DNA of 59,122 bases from Ignavibacteria bacterium (GTDB taxonomy: Bacteria; Bacteroidota; Ignavibacteria; UBA10030; SZUA-254): assembly GCA_016178625.1 (NCBI GenBank), contig JACOSX010000047.1, forward strand, positions 1-59,122. Direction: 5' to 3'. The notes beneath the pieces are model-generated. The model searched no databases. It was not told the DNA's origin and was given only the letters and a program-made list of their open reading frames with translations. Below are positions 7,912 through 17,932 of the stretch, piece by piece (the first letter of the stretch is position 1; every line of letters starts with the position of its first letter). The position numbers and the translations under genes are program-made.

Positions 7912-8739
7912 ATGGAAATGGGACTAAAAACGGTTTTGAAGCGACGGCTCCCGAAAGCAGCAGTAACTGCGATCAAGAAGATCCGTTACGCACGCAAGAT
8001 CAGCTCAGTCAATGAAGAGAGTGAGGTGGATTTTAGGGCAATCAAATATCTGGTCAGCCGAGGAAACCACGTTATCGATCTTGGCGCGAACATGGGGTTC
8101 TATACGAAATATTTGTCTGATTTGGTTGGACCGACCGGGAAAGTCTACAGCATAGAACCGATTCCTAGCAGTTTTGGACTGCTGAATTACATCGTCCAGA
8201 AACTGCATCTTCAAAACGTTCATCTTTTTAACTACGCCATCTCGAGTTCCGCCGGTGAAGTAAGAATGGAGGTTCCTGTTCTTGATTCCGGCGAGGAAAA
8301 TCTCTTCGAAGCAAAAATTACTCCAAATCAATCCACTTCAACGGCACGAACCGTTATTGTCCCTTCACGGACATTGGATTCGATTATTTCTCTGGAGAAA
8401 CGGAAAATCGCGTTCATCAAGTGCGATGTCGAGGGACATGAATTAGAATGCCTCAAAGGAGCCGTTTCCATTATTCAGCATTCGAAGCCTTCGTGGCTCG
8501 TTGAAATCTGGGGCGACCTTGACGAACAAGATTCGAAGGCTCATCAAACTGTGGAGTTCTTTAGCCAGCTTGGATATTTCTCGTATTGGTTCGATGGAAT
8601 CCACTTCCAGAAACGACAACAGGGCGAGAGAAGCGTTAACTATTTTTTCCTTACAGCAGACCATCTGAGAGCTTTGGAGGAAAATCATATTCTTTCACCC
8701 GATGGCAATCTACATCTGATAACAGAAAAAGGAATATGA
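7912..8739 (+). CDS. FkbM-family SAM-dependent methyltransferase
   Basis: 275 aa. SAM-binding motif I VIDLGANMGFYTKYLS (~49-64), GKVYSIEPIPSSF (motif II with acidic E), and the FkbM signature FIKCDVEGHELECLKGA (~164-180). Such enzymes O-methylate sugars or other hydroxyls in polysaccharide and macrolide loci. The coding region overlaps the following GT26 gene by 4 nt (ATGA), a strong sign of coupling. Confidence 0.9.
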   Translation: MEMGLKTVLKRRLPKAAVTAIKKIRYARKISSVNEESEVDFRAIKYLVSRGNHVIDLGANMGFYTKYLSDLVGPTGKVYSIEPIPSSFGLLNYIVQKLHLQNVHLFNYAISSSAGEVRMEVPVLDSGEENLFEAKITPNQSTSTARTVIVPSRTLDSIISLEKRKIAFIKCDVEGHELECLKGAVSIIQHSKPSWLVEIWGDLDEQDSKAHQTVEFFSQLGYFSYWFDGIHFQKRQQGERSVNYFFLTADHLRALEENHILSPDGNLHLITEKGI

Positions 8740-9545
8740 AATCTACCATGCGAATTTCCTCGGAAGTGAAACCGCACGCTGTTAAATATCTCAACACGAC
8801 AGCATTGAATATTTCGTCGAGTAAGATTCTCGGTATTCGAGTTCACCATGTAACACTGGATGAAACCCTATCGATTATCGGGACCATGGTGTTCAGTGGG
8901 AATCGCCACCTCGTTGTGCCGCTGAATCCTGAACTCGTAATGACCGCGCAAAACAATAGCGCCTTTCGCGACGTTGTCAACAACGCGTCATTAGTCCTCC
9001 CTGATGGAGTCGGTATCGTGTTAGCATCGTGGTTGATGGGAGATCCGCTGAGGGAACGAGTGACCGGTATTGATACCGTTCGACATCTCGCTGTGTTAGC
9101 GCAACGACAAGGACTACGATTATTCCTATTGGGGGCAGCGCCGGGCGTCGCAGAACGCGCTGCGCTCCGTCTCCAGGAACTCCATCCTGGACTCCAGATT
9201 GCCGGCACATATGCCGGATCACCACATCCCGATGAGGAAAGAGAAATTTGCAGACGCATCGAGGAAGCTGATCCCCAGATTCTTCTTGTTGCATACGGCG
9301 CTCCAAGACAGGAGATCTGGGTCGCCCGAAATTTATCTAAGCTCAAGGTTCCGGTTGCCATCTGTGTTGGAGGAACGTTTGATTTCATCGCGGGGGTTTC
9401 TCCTCGCGCCCCTCGTTGGCTGCAAGTATTTGGCCTCGAATGGCCCTACCGTCTCATCAGAGAACCGCGACGATGGAGGAGAATGCTCGCTTTACCACTA
9501 TTTGCTGCAGCAGTTGTCCGATACCGATTCACAACGACTTACTAA
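8736..9545 (+). CDS. WecG/TagA/CpsF-family glycosyltransferase (GT26)
   Basis: 269 aa. Family blocks in order: PLNPELVMTAQ, LVLPDGVGIVLASWLMG, ERVTGIDTV, LFLLGAAPGVAE, ILLVAYGAPRQEIW, and CVGGTFDFIAGVSPRAPRW followed by LEWPYRLIREPRRW. This is the complete GT26 signature; members transfer N-acetylmannosamine-type sugars to the undecaprenyl-PP-GlcNAc made by WecA/TagO, so it probably performs the second step after the product of gene 1-412. Start ATG 8736 overlaps the preceding stop; ATG 8751 is an alternative. Confidence 0.93.
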   Translation: MKSTMRISSEVKPHAVKYLNTTALNISSSKILGIRVHHVTLDETLSIIGTMVFSGNRHLVVPLNPELVMTAQNNSAFRDVVNNASLVLPDGVGIVLASWLMGDPLRERVTGIDTVRHLAVLAQRQGLRLFLLGAAPGVAERAALRLQELHPGLQIAGTYAGSPHPDEEREICRRIEEADPQILLVAYGAPRQEIWVARNLSKLKVPVAICVGGTFDFIAGVSPRAPRWLQVFGLEWPYRLIREPRRWRRMLALPLFAAAVVRYRFTTTY

Positions 9546-9556
9546 ATGAGAGTTTA

Positions 9557-11056
9557 ATGAATTTAGAAATTGTAAAATCTATCGCAAAGAATACGACAGT
9601 ACAGATGGGTCAGCAACTCATCACCTGGGCATCGAGCTTTATCCTGATGCTCTTTTTGCCGCGATACCTCGGCCCGGTGAATTACGGGCGGATCTATCTA
9701 GCAATGTCCATTTCAGCGATCTTTCTCATGTTGGTCAATTTTGATGGTCGACTCGGAATTGCCAAGCGGATCGCGCGAGCGCGCGAGGACGCTCAGGAAA
9801 CAGTGGTGAATGCGATTGGATTGAGGATTATCTTATGGGTCGGCGCGTTCATCGCTATGATTATTTTCTCCTTCATCGTCGATTACCCTGCCACAGTCAA
9901 GGTGCTGATTCTCATTTTCGGGATAGAGATGCTTTGGCAAGGAGTGAATACAGTATTGTTGGGTACATTCCTTGGATTTGAAACGGTTCAATACTCCTCG
10001 CGTGGTGCAGTTGCCGAGCGTGTCTTCATATCAGTTGGTGGAGTGACAGCTGTTCTTCTCGGAGCCAGCTACGTGATCATCGCAATCATCATGATCACTG
10101 GTACGCTCTTGAACTTTCTCATTTGTGCCCGCTTCACGTCGAGGATCATTACGCACTTACCAAAGTTCAATCTAACTGCTTCCCTGGGCCTCATTAAAGA
10201 AGGAATTCCGTTTCTGCTCTGGACCGTTTTTGGTGTAATCTATTACCGCGTTGACACAGTGATGCTTTCATTGTTAACCCCAGCAGTGGTACTCGGATGG
10301 TACGGAGCATCATACAAATTCTTTGACGTCCTTGTCTTCCTTCCAAGCATTTATACTCTTTCAATCCTCCCCATCTTATCGCGGTTGTGGGGAAAGGAAG
10401 ATGGAATGCTCGCGCGGACAACACAAAAAAGCCTCGAGTTTATCATGATCGCAGGAATTCCAATCAGCATAGGCGTTTTTGCATTCTCTGAACAGATCAT
10501 CAAACTCTTTTTTGGTCTTGAAGGGTATGGACCATCGGTGCTGAATCTCCAAATCTTTTCGATTGGGCTTTTGCTGGTATATGTCGACATGGTGCTGGGA
10601 ACTGCTCTCTTCGCGTGCGATAAGCAGCGCCAGTGGGCAACGGTAGCGTTCTTTGCGGTGATCATTAACGTTTCACTGAACTATTTCATGATCCCCTATT
10701 TCCAAACTCACTCAGGAAACGGAGGCGTCGGTGCATCGATTGCAACAATCATGACTGAATTGTTTGTGATGGTCCTGGCGCTTGCGATTATGCCGAAAGG
10801 GATTATGGATAAGGAACTCGTGCCTGTCTCACTCAAAGCGATTATCGCAGGGATAGTCATGGCGGGTTCGCTGTGGTTGCTCGGAAAGACGCCTGTGCAT
10901 TGGATTGCGCAAGCAATGGTTAGCGCTATTGTCTATGTCCTTGGACTTTTTTCCCTAAAAACATTCAAGCCATCTGAAGTTGCCTTTATGAAAAGCCACC
11001 TCTCGTTCCGAAACTTGAAGACCGTATTCGTCCTCAATAAGGGAGCCAACGCATGA
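9557..11056 (+). CDS. Wzx-like flippase (polysaccharide transporter, MOP superfamily)
   Basis: 499 aa using ATG 9557 (MNLEIVKS…), preceded by GAGAG; the track's start at 9416 lies inside the GT26 gene and its first 47 codons are not protein-like. The protein is almost entirely helices (12-14), with the MOP-family layout: basic N-terminus, FLPRYLGPVNYGRIYLA, two homologous halves, a conserved YDEL-like loop and a central GIPFLLWTVFGVIYYRVDTVML. It flips lipid-linked repeat units across the inner membrane. It overlaps the next GT by 4 nt (ATGA). Confidence 0.9.
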   Translation: MNLEIVKSIAKNTTVQMGQQLITWASSFILMLFLPRYLGPVNYGRIYLAMSISAIFLMLVNFDGRLGIAKRIARAREDAQETVVNAIGLRIILWVGAFIAMIIFSFIVDYPATVKVLILIFGIEMLWQGVNTVLLGTFLGFETVQYSSRGAVAERVFISVGGVTAVLLGASYVIIAIIMITGTLLNFLICARFTSRIITHLPKFNLTASLGLIKEGIPFLLWTVFGVIYYRVDTVMLSLLTPAVVLGWYGASYKFFDVLVFLPSIYTLSILPILSRLWGKEDGMLARTTQKSLEFIMIAGIPISIGVFAFSEQIIKLFFGLEGYGPSVLNLQIFSIGLLLVYVDMVLGTALFACDKQRQWATVAFFAVIINVSLNYFMIPYFQTHSGNGGVGASIATIMTELFVMVLALAIMPKGIMDKELVPVSLKAIIAGIVMAGSLWLLGKTPVHWIAQAMVSAIVYVLGLFSLKTFKPSEVAFMKSHLSFRNLKTVFVLNKGANA

Positions 11057-12282
11057 AGATCCTCTTCACATTGCCCTACGTCCCTGTTCCTGCAACGTTC
11101 GGTGGAGCGATGCGAGTATTCCATTTAATGAAGCTTGTCTCCCAGCGTCACGATGTGAGCATCATTACGTATGGTTGGCCTGAAGAGGAATTCAACCTTC
11201 GAGACCAACTCGGTTCACAGGTGAAAAGTATTCATGTTGTTTCACGCCATTGGCCTCGAAAACTTCGACGTATTGCCCAGCTCTATTCACTCTTCGGCAA
11301 ACACAGCTTCTTCTATATGCTGGCTCGCAGCAAAGAGATGCAAACGAGAATTGATCAGGTGCTCAGCCATAATGACTTCGACATCGTGCAAACAGAGTTT
11401 GCACACATGGCATCATTTGACCTAAAGACAAACGGAGTGAAGATCCTTGACTCACATAATGTCGAGTACGACAATTTTCGCAGGATGTGGCTGAACAGCA
11501 ATTCTCCCCTCAGACGATTGCATTATCGTAGCGAGTACAAGAAATTTTATCGAGAGGAACTCGACGCGTGCACTAACTACGATGCATTGTTCGTAACTTC
11601 GGCGCGCGATAAAGCAATCCTTGACGCAGACATCCCATCCATCTCCAAGTATATTGTTCCCAACGGCGTCGATGCAAAATATTTCACACCCTCACTCGAA
11701 ACCCCAGAGCCATATTCGATCGTGTTTACAGGAGCGATGTCGTACGTGCCAAACTATGATGGGATGACGTACTTCCTCGACAATATTTTCCCGCTGATTC
11801 TCAAGAAAATTCCGGAAGCAAGAGTGTATATCGTCGGCAGCCGACCGCCCAAGCACCTTACCCAACGTGCCTCGACCAACGTCATTGTAACAGGATTTGT
11901 CGATGATGTGCGCCCGTACGTCTGGAGATCGAGCGTGTATATCGTTCCCCTGAGAATGGGAAGTGGCACGCGGCTCAAAGTCCTCGAAGCGATGGCGATG
12001 AGGAAACCCATCGTCACGACAAGTATTGGATGTGAAGGCATCGACGTCGTCAATGGAGAGTCCGCCCTGATTGCCGATGAACCGCATTCCTTCGCTGAGT
12101 CTGTTGTAAAGATCCTTCACGACAATGCGTTACGACAAAAGCTCATTAGGAACGGCTATGACCTCATGCGGTCAAGATACGAGTGGTCAGTCATCGGCGA
12201 CGTGCTTGAGGAACTCTATCAGAGCCTCTCTCAGAAATCGAAAGGCAATAATATCCGTGCCACGAGAGGCATTGAGAACTAA
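11053..12282 (+). CDS. GT4-family glycosyltransferase
   Basis: 409 aa. N-terminal Rossmann domain begins MKILFTLPYVPVPATFGGAMRVFHL with the glycine-rich acceptor loop; C-terminal donor domain shows VPNGVDAKYF, YSIVFTGAMSYVPNYDG, and the GT4 E-x7-E-type motif MGSGTRLKVLEAMAMRKPIVTTSIGCEG (E at LEAMA). It resembles the Glyco_trans_1_4 type glycosyltransferases of exopolysaccharide loci. Cytoplasmic, adds a sugar to the lipid-linked repeat; donor unknown. Confidence 0.9.
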   Translation: MKILFTLPYVPVPATFGGAMRVFHLMKLVSQRHDVSIITYGWPEEEFNLRDQLGSQVKSIHVVSRHWPRKLRRIAQLYSLFGKHSFFYMLARSKEMQTRIDQVLSHNDFDIVQTEFAHMASFDLKTNGVKILDSHNVEYDNFRRMWLNSNSPLRRLHYRSEYKKFYREELDACTNYDALFVTSARDKAILDADIPSISKYIVPNGVDAKYFTPSLETPEPYSIVFTGAMSYVPNYDGMTYFLDNIFPLILKKIPEARVYIVGSRPPKHLTQRASTNVIVTGFVDDVRPYVWRSSVYIVPLRMGSGTRLKVLEAMAMRKPIVTTSIGCEGIDVVNGESALIADEPHSFAESVVKILHDNALRQKLIRNGYDLMRSRYEWSVIGDVLEELYQSLSQKSKGNNIRATRGIEN

Positions 12283-12286
12283 CGCT

Positions 12287-12886
12287 ATGATGCTTACACA
12301 TTATATCGATCGCGTCGGGAAGAGATTGAAGCGCCACTCGCTGGTCGATCACATGAAAGGGATGTGGTTTTCTAGAAAGTTCACGCGGGCGGGCATCATC
12401 GTTGTTAGCGGTGGATTTCCTCTTCCAAAAATCATCAACAATGGCGGAGAGATCTACGCCGAGAACTGCCAATTCTACTCGGGTGTACGACTTGAGGTAG
12501 GCAAGGACGCACTACTCCGCATCGGTAAGGGAACGTACCTCAACCGAAACACGGTGGTAGTGGCAAACAAATTGGTAGACATCGGCCGTGATTGCCGAAT
12601 TTCGTGGGATGTGGTCATCATGGATTCCGATCTTCACTCGCTGCCGGGTGAAGAATTCGCAAGCAAATCTGTGACGATCGAAGACAATGTCTGGATTGGA
12701 TGTCGCAGCATCTTATTAAAAGGGATTCGCGTAGGCACTGGCGCAGTCGTCGCGGCGGGAGCTGTCGTAACGAAGAATGTTCCGCCACACACGGTTGTTG
12801 GCGGCGTACCTGCACGCGTATTATACGAACTCAAATCGACAAATAGGGAAATATTCGATGAATCACGGTCGCCCGATAAGCAATAA
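12287..12886 (+). CDS. Left-handed beta-helix (hexapeptide repeat) acyltransferase
   Basis: 199 aa from ATG 12287 (MMLTHYIDRV; ATG 12290 equally possible); the track's 12125 start lies within the GT4 gene. From about residue 60 the chain shows hexapeptide repeats (GVRLEV GKDALLRIGKG…VTIEDNVWIGCRSILLKGIRVGTGAVVAAGAVV) and ends with VPPHTVVGGVPARVL, the LbH O/N-acetyltransferase C-cap. Such trimeric enzymes acetylate sugars from acetyl-CoA. The gene overlaps the deacetylase gene by 29 nt. Confidence 0.9.
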   Translation: MMLTHYIDRVGKRLKRHSLVDHMKGMWFSRKFTRAGIIVVSGGFPLPKIINNGGEIYAENCQFYSGVRLEVGKDALLRIGKGTYLNRNTVVVANKLVDIGRDCRISWDVVIMDSDLHSLPGEEFASKSVTIEDNVWIGCRSILLKGIRVGTGAVVAAGAVVTKNVPPHTVVGGVPARVLYELKSTNREIFDESRSPDKQ

Positions 12887-13745
12887 GAAACCGGGAGAGG
12901 GCAACCCGCAGAAGATCAAAGTCCTCATGTATCACCGAATCGTGTCAGAGGAAGAGCTGAGTCATAGCTATCCTTGGTTATGCACGCACGCGCAGGAATT
13001 CCTTCATCACCTGAGATTGTTGGAGCGGTGGGGATTCACGCCTATTACGTTCGAAGATTACAGATTATTCCAAGAAGGAGAGCTGAACTTACCAAAGAAG
13101 CCGGTGATCATCACTTTTGATGATGGTTATCTTGACACCTTCGAACACGCATATCCCCTGTTGGAAGAGTTCGGAATGAAGGCGGTCATTTTTGTCCTGG
13201 GAGATCGGAACATGAGAGTAAACACCTGGGATCAACTCGCGGGCCTTCCTATGAGCCCACTCCTCACTGAACAACAAATTCTTGAAATGCACTCCGCGGG
13301 ATTTGAGATTGGCTCACACTCGATGACGCACACCAAACTCCCGGAACTTCCGCACGAGAAAGCATGGGATGAGATCTCACGTTCTCGGATGCTCTTGGAA
13401 ATCTTGTTGAATGCACCAGTCAAAACATTCGCGTTTCCCTACGGTCTCACTGATTGCAACACAAAGAAAATGGTTGAAGACGCAGGTTATGCCATGGCGT
13501 GTGGAACGTACAGTGGACCGCCGTGTTTTGGAAATGACCCCTTTGAGGTACGGCGATTATTTATTCCTGGCTTCACCAATGCGCTCCGGTTCGCGACCCA
13601 GATGCTGACCCCCTACGAATACTATGCATGGGCGCGGTGGAGGGCAAAACTGTTGCTTATCGGCAATAAACAGAACGGCTCTACAAATGGACGCATAGCC
13701 CCTTCCAAAATTCTCAGTGCCCTGAACCCCGCGGAGAAAAGTTAA
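12858..13745 (+). CDS. Polysaccharide deacetylase (CE4/NodB homology)
   Basis: 295 aa from ATG 12858 (MNHGRPISNKK), with AGGGA 7 nt upstream; the 12777 start in the track overlaps the acyltransferase end. NodB motif 1 ITFDDGYLDTF supplies the catalytic/metal aspartates and motif 2 GSHSMTHTKL the metal histidines; VLMYHRIV precedes them. No signal peptide is visible, so it would act in the cytoplasm on the lipid-linked intermediate unless exported otherwise. It could remove N-acetyl groups from the repeat unit, exposing amines that the later ATP-grasp/GNAT enzymes could acylate; that link is inference. Confidence 0.9.
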   Translation: MNHGRPISNKKPGEGNPQKIKVLMYHRIVSEEELSHSYPWLCTHAQEFLHHLRLLERWGFTPITFEDYRLFQEGELNLPKKPVIITFDDGYLDTFEHAYPLLEEFGMKAVIFVLGDRNMRVNTWDQLAGLPMSPLLTEQQILEMHSAGFEIGSHSMTHTKLPELPHEKAWDEISRSRMLLEILLNAPVKTFAFPYGLTDCNTKKMVEDAGYAMACGTYSGPPCFGNDPFEVRRLFIPGFTNALRFATQMLTPYEYYAWARWRAKLLLIGNKQNGSTNGRIAPSKILSALNPAEKS

Positions 13746-13752
13746 GAACATC

Positions 13753-15174
13753 ATGAAAGCAGAAACCGAAATAATGCCAATTCTTGATGAGATTCCCAAT
13801 TACTCGGCGGAGAGAAATGACAAGGGTCCGTGTCTCATGACAGAAGTTGTTGATACCGTCGAGACATTCACCTCACTGCGTGATGAATGGGATACGCTTG
13901 CACAATCATCATCCGCAACCATCTACCAAACTCACGAATGGCTCTGGCTCTGGTGGAAACATTACGGTAACCAGACGAACCAAAAATTGCAGATTGTTCT
14001 CTTCCGTTCCGAGGAAACGTTAATCGGCATTGCACCGATGTTTGTAGAAAACGATTCGATCATTGGAATTCGATTCAGTAGCAAATTGAAGATGCTTGGA
14101 AGTGGAACCGCTTACAGCGGTTCGTTTGGCCTGTTCTTCGATGATGGTCCAAGTGATTATCTCGACATCCTTGCCCTCCCGGGAACAGAAGCAGAGGTAA
14201 GCAGAGCACTCGTCGATTATTTGAAGCACAATAGTCGGCTGTTCAATGAAATCGAATTTGTGAATGCAGCCGACGGAAGCATCGTTCGGCAACACATTGC
14301 ACCCCAGTTAGAGGCTGGGGGTTTTTCCTGCAGAGTCACTCGCGCGGATGTATGCCCTGAGTTGGCTGTGCCGTCATCTCTTGACAAGTATCTTCAAAAC
14401 GTTAGTTCAAGCGTCCGGCGCCGTCTGAACCAGGCACAGCGGGCAAGTGGGGAAGGATTTTACACGATCTTGAACGTTCAGACTCATGAAGATTACCGAA
14501 AAGCGCTCGATGACATCATCGAGCTGCATCAGCAACGATGGAACCGACTCGGGTACCCCGGACTCTTTGCAGATCGGCGTTTTAGAGCATTCCAAAAAGA
14601 TGTTGTAAATGCATTCTATCATAGGGGATGGCTCTGGTGCAAGACAGCGAATGTGAATGGAAGCTGTGTTGCCGGACGATTAGCGTTCAATTTCAACAGC
14701 ACCTTGTACGATTATCTCTCTGGCTTCGATGATACTGTTGCCGCTGCGAAACGCAGACCCGGACTCGCTCTTTTGATTACAATGATCCAAGACGCAATCA
14801 CCGGAAACTTTCAAAAGATCGATTTCTTGAGGGGAGATGAGCAGTACAAGTTCGAGCTGACTTCAGATGCAAAGTACAACTGGAATATTTCTGTCATGCA
14901 TTCGCCGACCATCAATCCACTGCACCAGCTCTTGCGAAGAACAGTACGTGGGATGCAGTTCGGGCGATTTCTCCTCGCGCGGGAATTCAGGCTCCTCGTG
15001 GTGCAAAGCCGACGACATTCTTTCCCTAAGTTCTTTGCCGAATATATACGATTCCGGATGCCGCGGCTTAACCGCAAAGTCGGCAGCCTCATCGGCAAGA
15101 ATCCAGATGTTGAACGTGAGAATCGTGAACAAGCGGGTGAATTCCAAAAGGTCAACCGCTCACAACACAATTAA
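13753..15174 (+). CDS. CelD/FemAB-like GNAT acyltransferase (first of three paralogs)
   Basis: 473 aa. Matches the BioF2-like/Acetyltransf_6 (CelD) architecture: an N-terminal GNAT-like half with LRDEWDTLAQSSSATIYQTHEWLWLWWKHYG (~36-66), then RRRLNQAQRASGEGF, LHQQRWNRLGYPG, and a second half with VAGRLAFNFNSTLYDYLSGFDD and the substrate-site block IDFLRGDEQYKFELTSDAKYN. These enzymes acyl- or aminoacyl-modify extracellular polysaccharide components; the donor (acyl-CoA or aminoacyl-tRNA) is not readable. The same blocks recur at 25914 and 28635. Confidence 0.83.
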   Translation: MKAETEIMPILDEIPNYSAERNDKGPCLMTEVVDTVETFTSLRDEWDTLAQSSSATIYQTHEWLWLWWKHYGNQTNQKLQIVLFRSEETLIGIAPMFVENDSIIGIRFSSKLKMLGSGTAYSGSFGLFFDDGPSDYLDILALPGTEAEVSRALVDYLKHNSRLFNEIEFVNAADGSIVRQHIAPQLEAGGFSCRVTRADVCPELAVPSSLDKYLQNVSSSVRRRLNQAQRASGEGFYTILNVQTHEDYRKALDDIIELHQQRWNRLGYPGLFADRRFRAFQKDVVNAFYHRGWLWCKTANVNGSCVAGRLAFNFNSTLYDYLSGFDDTVAAAKRRPGLALLITMIQDAITGNFQKIDFLRGDEQYKFELTSDAKYNWNISVMHSPTINPLHQLLRRTVRGMQFGRFLLAREFRLLVVQSRRHSFPKFFAEYIRFRMPRLNRKVGSLIGKNPDVERENREQAGEFQKVNRSQHN

Positions 15175-15179
15175 TAACT

Positions 15180-16325
15180 ATGCAAGATAAAAAACTTACA
15201 AGAATCAAAGCACTGACACTATTGACCACAGGTGTGTTACGGGCGGAACCTCAGAAAGAAGAAGCAGACGAGTGTCCGCGCGCGTCGTTGTATGAACGCT
15301 CAATCAATACCGACATGCTTGATGAGCAAGCGCTTCAATCGGCGCCGGTTTGGCGACGGCTGATGTACAGATTCATCCCGCGCATTCCATCACAGGTGAT
15401 TGAAGCATTCTTCATCAGGAGGAAGTATGATGTCGTCATCTCGTGGTCCGATCCTCATGCTTTGCTTTTCGCATCATTACTCAAACTCACTCGCACGCGG
15501 AAACCACATGTTGCCCTGATGTTTTGGATTTCCAAACCAAAGAAAGCGGCAGTCTTGAAGAGAGTACATTCCCATATTGACACCATCGTTCTCTGGACTT
15601 CCGCGCACTATGAGTTTGCCGTCAACGAACTGGCGATACCTCCCTCGAAGATTAGGTTTATCCCTTACTACGTCGATCAGAAATTTTGGCGACCGATGAA
15701 CGTGCCTACTGATCAAATTTGTTCGGTAGGAATTGAGATGCGCGACTATCCAACCCTCCTTGAAGCGTTGCGGGGACTTGATATCAGGTGTCATATAGCA
15801 GCCGGTTCAGCGCGAGGGAAATTGTTTCCGACCGTGAAAGCGATCTACGAGAATGGACCGCTTCCACCAAACATCACCGCAGGAAAATTGGGACCGGTCG
15901 AACTCCGCGCACTCTACGCGCGATCGCGCTTTGTGGTTATTCCTCTCCTTCCCTCAGAATCAGACAATGGCTTGACTGTCATTCTCGAAGCCATGGCGAT
16001 GGGGAAAGCTGTGATTTGTTCACGAACCATCGGTCAACGGGACGTTATCCAGGAAGGGAAGACGGGTTTATTTGTCCCACAGGGTGATCCGATCGCTCTG
16101 CGCGACGCGATCACTTACCTGTGGAATAATCCAAAGATAGCAGAACAAATGGGCATGGAGGGACGGAAGCTCATAGAATCAAACAACACATGGGATCAGT
16201 TCGTCAACTCGATACAATCGATAGCGGAAGAAACAGTCACGGGGGAATGTGCAGAACGCACTCTATCTGACACTACCAGAAATTCAGTGAGGATTCATGC
16301 AACTCGTGCATCAATATATTCTTGA
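15180..16325 (+). CDS. GT4-type glycosyltransferase
   Basis: 381 aa. The N-domain is divergent (YDVVISWSDPHALLFASLLKL), while the donor domain is clear: PSKIRFIPYYVDQKFWRP, GIEMRDYPTLLEAL, and SESDNGLTVILEAMAMGKAVICSRTIGQ with ITYLWNNP near the end. It begins 5 bp after the GNAT gene and its 3' end overlaps the AMP-ligase by 29 nt. Donor and acceptor unknown. Confidence 0.87.
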   Translation: MQDKKLTRIKALTLLTTGVLRAEPQKEEADECPRASLYERSINTDMLDEQALQSAPVWRRLMYRFIPRIPSQVIEAFFIRRKYDVVISWSDPHALLFASLLKLTRTRKPHVALMFWISKPKKAAVLKRVHSHIDTIVLWTSAHYEFAVNELAIPPSKIRFIPYYVDQKFWRPMNVPTDQICSVGIEMRDYPTLLEALRGLDIRCHIAAGSARGKLFPTVKAIYENGPLPPNITAGKLGPVELRALYARSRFVVIPLLPSESDNGLTVILEAMAMGKAVICSRTIGQRDVIQEGKTGLFVPQGDPIALRDAITYLWNNPKIAEQMGMEGRKLIESNNTWDQFVNSIQSIAEETVTGECAERTLSDTTRNSVRIHATRASIYS

Positions 16326-17874
16326 ATCGGCGCGGCGGCATCCCGACAAGCCCGCGATCGTTTGCGACGGGAAGCAATACTCGTACGCAGAGCTTGTTAC
16401 AAAGATCAATGCCCTCGCTGATATGTTTGTCGTTGAAGGACTCCATAAAGGTGAGAGAGTTCTCATTCTGTTACGCGACAAGTTGGATTTCGTAACCGCA
16501 TGCTACGCGGTCATACGCGCTGGTGGCATTGCTGTCCCGCTCCCGGAATCGACGTCGCTCTCGACCGTTCAGCACATTGCGAAGAATTGCGACCCGACAA
16601 TGGTTCTCACTAGTAATAGCGACTTGAGGGATCTTCCGCTTCTGCGCGATAAGTTAAGTTGCAATTTCTTTTTCATGGAAGAAAACGCGCTCCCTTCCAT
16701 TAGACACACGTTCGTCACGAGCACATCATATGCTGGGGGATCTGCGGATGACATCGACCGCATTACCAAGCTGATGGATCTTCGACAAGACGATGGAGCG
16801 CTCATCCTCCACACCTCCGGCACCAGTGGTCAGAAAAAGGGCGTCTTGCTGACTCACCGTAACCTTATCCGGGAAACGGCAAACATCAACCAGTTCACAA
16901 AGAGTGATTCACATCTGCGCGAGTTTGTTGCCCTGCCACTCGAGCAGTCGTTCGGCTTTGGAAGGGTCCGTTGTGTCCACTTTATTGGAGGAACAATTGT
17001 TCTCCTCAACGGCCCACCGAACCCCATCAACGTTATCCAGAGCATCCTCATGAATCAGTGCAATGGTTTGTCGGCAGATCCAGCAACATTCTCTCTTTAT
17101 TTCGGACTTGTCGAAGACCTCCTGAGACGGATCGGTCCGCAGATGCGGCTCATCGAACTTGGAAATTCCCCCATGCCCTTGGTTCAAAAGAAGAAATTGT
17201 TGGAGACGTTCCCGAATGCCCGCATATGCATGCACTATGGTTTGACGGAAGCATCATCCAGCACCTCTATTGACTTCCCATCTGAGCGCAAGAGACTTGA
17301 CACTGCCGGACGACGGTCACCTCACGCTGAAATCACGATTTGTGACGACAGCGGCCAGCGCCTTGAGCGCGGGAAGGCTGGAGAAATTCTTGTGCGGGGA
17401 GACCATGTCACGCCGGGCTATTGGAACAACCCGGAGCTCACCAAACAAAGCTTTCTCGATGGACATTGGTTAAAGACCGGCGACATCGGTATCCTTGACA
17501 AGGATGGTTACCTTATTGTATTAGGAAGGAAAGACGAGATGATCAATGCCTCAGGCATAAGAATCTCTCCACTGGAGATCGAAGAAAAGATCCACGAGGC
17601 ATATCCCGAAAGTGAAATTTGCGTCGTGGGAATTCCGGATCCATCCGGTGCTGGAGGAGATATCCCTGTGCTCTGTTATATTCCACGAAATGGAAAAACA
17701 ATCATACCTTCCGAGCTTTCCTCGTTGCTCGCTAAACGTCTTGATCCCAACAAGATTCCTCGAATTGTATATCGCGTCGATCATTTTCCACAAATCGAGA
17801 ACAAGATCGCGCGGCATGAGCTGAGGAAAAGACTATTAGAAGGGATCCCTTATCCTGTCCGGCAACTGATGTAA
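16297..17874 (+). CDS. AMP-forming acyl-CoA synthetase/ligase (ANL superfamily)
   Basis: 525 aa. Motif A3 LHTSGTSGQKKGVLLTHRNL (~170-189), A5 MHYGLTEASSS (~311), A7 GHWLKTGDIG, A8 GRKDEMINASGIRISPLEIEE, and the catalytic A10 lysine in IENKIARHELRKRL. It activates a carboxylic acid as acyl-AMP and normally transfers it to CoA or a carrier thiol. No carrier protein is encoded in the window, so CoA is likelier. In context it may activate an acid (possibly the sulfonated one) for the GNAT transferases; that is inference. Start ATG 16297 has GAGG just upstream. Confidence 0.88.
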   Translation: MQLVHQYILESARRHPDKPAIVCDGKQYSYAELVTKINALADMFVVEGLHKGERVLILLRDKLDFVTACYAVIRAGGIAVPLPESTSLSTVQHIAKNCDPTMVLTSNSDLRDLPLLRDKLSCNFFFMEENALPSIRHTFVTSTSYAGGSADDIDRITKLMDLRQDDGALILHTSGTSGQKKGVLLTHRNLIRETANINQFTKSDSHLREFVALPLEQSFGFGRVRCVHFIGGTIVLLNGPPNPINVIQSILMNQCNGLSADPATFSLYFGLVEDLLRRIGPQMRLIELGNSPMPLVQKKKLLETFPNARICMHYGLTEASSSTSIDFPSERKRLDTAGRRSPHAEITICDDSGQRLERGKAGEILVRGDHVTPGYWNNPELTKQSFLDGHWLKTGDIGILDKDGYLIVLGRKDEMINASGIRISPLEIEEKIHEAYPESEICVVGIPDPSGAGGDIPVLCYIPRNGKTIIPSELSSLLAKRLDPNKIPRIVYRVDHFPQIENKIARHELRKRLLEGIPYPVRQLM

Positions 17875-17932
17875 CAGCTAAATATACGTTGGATGATAAT
17901 AATAACTACGATAGAAACCCATTATTGATCTC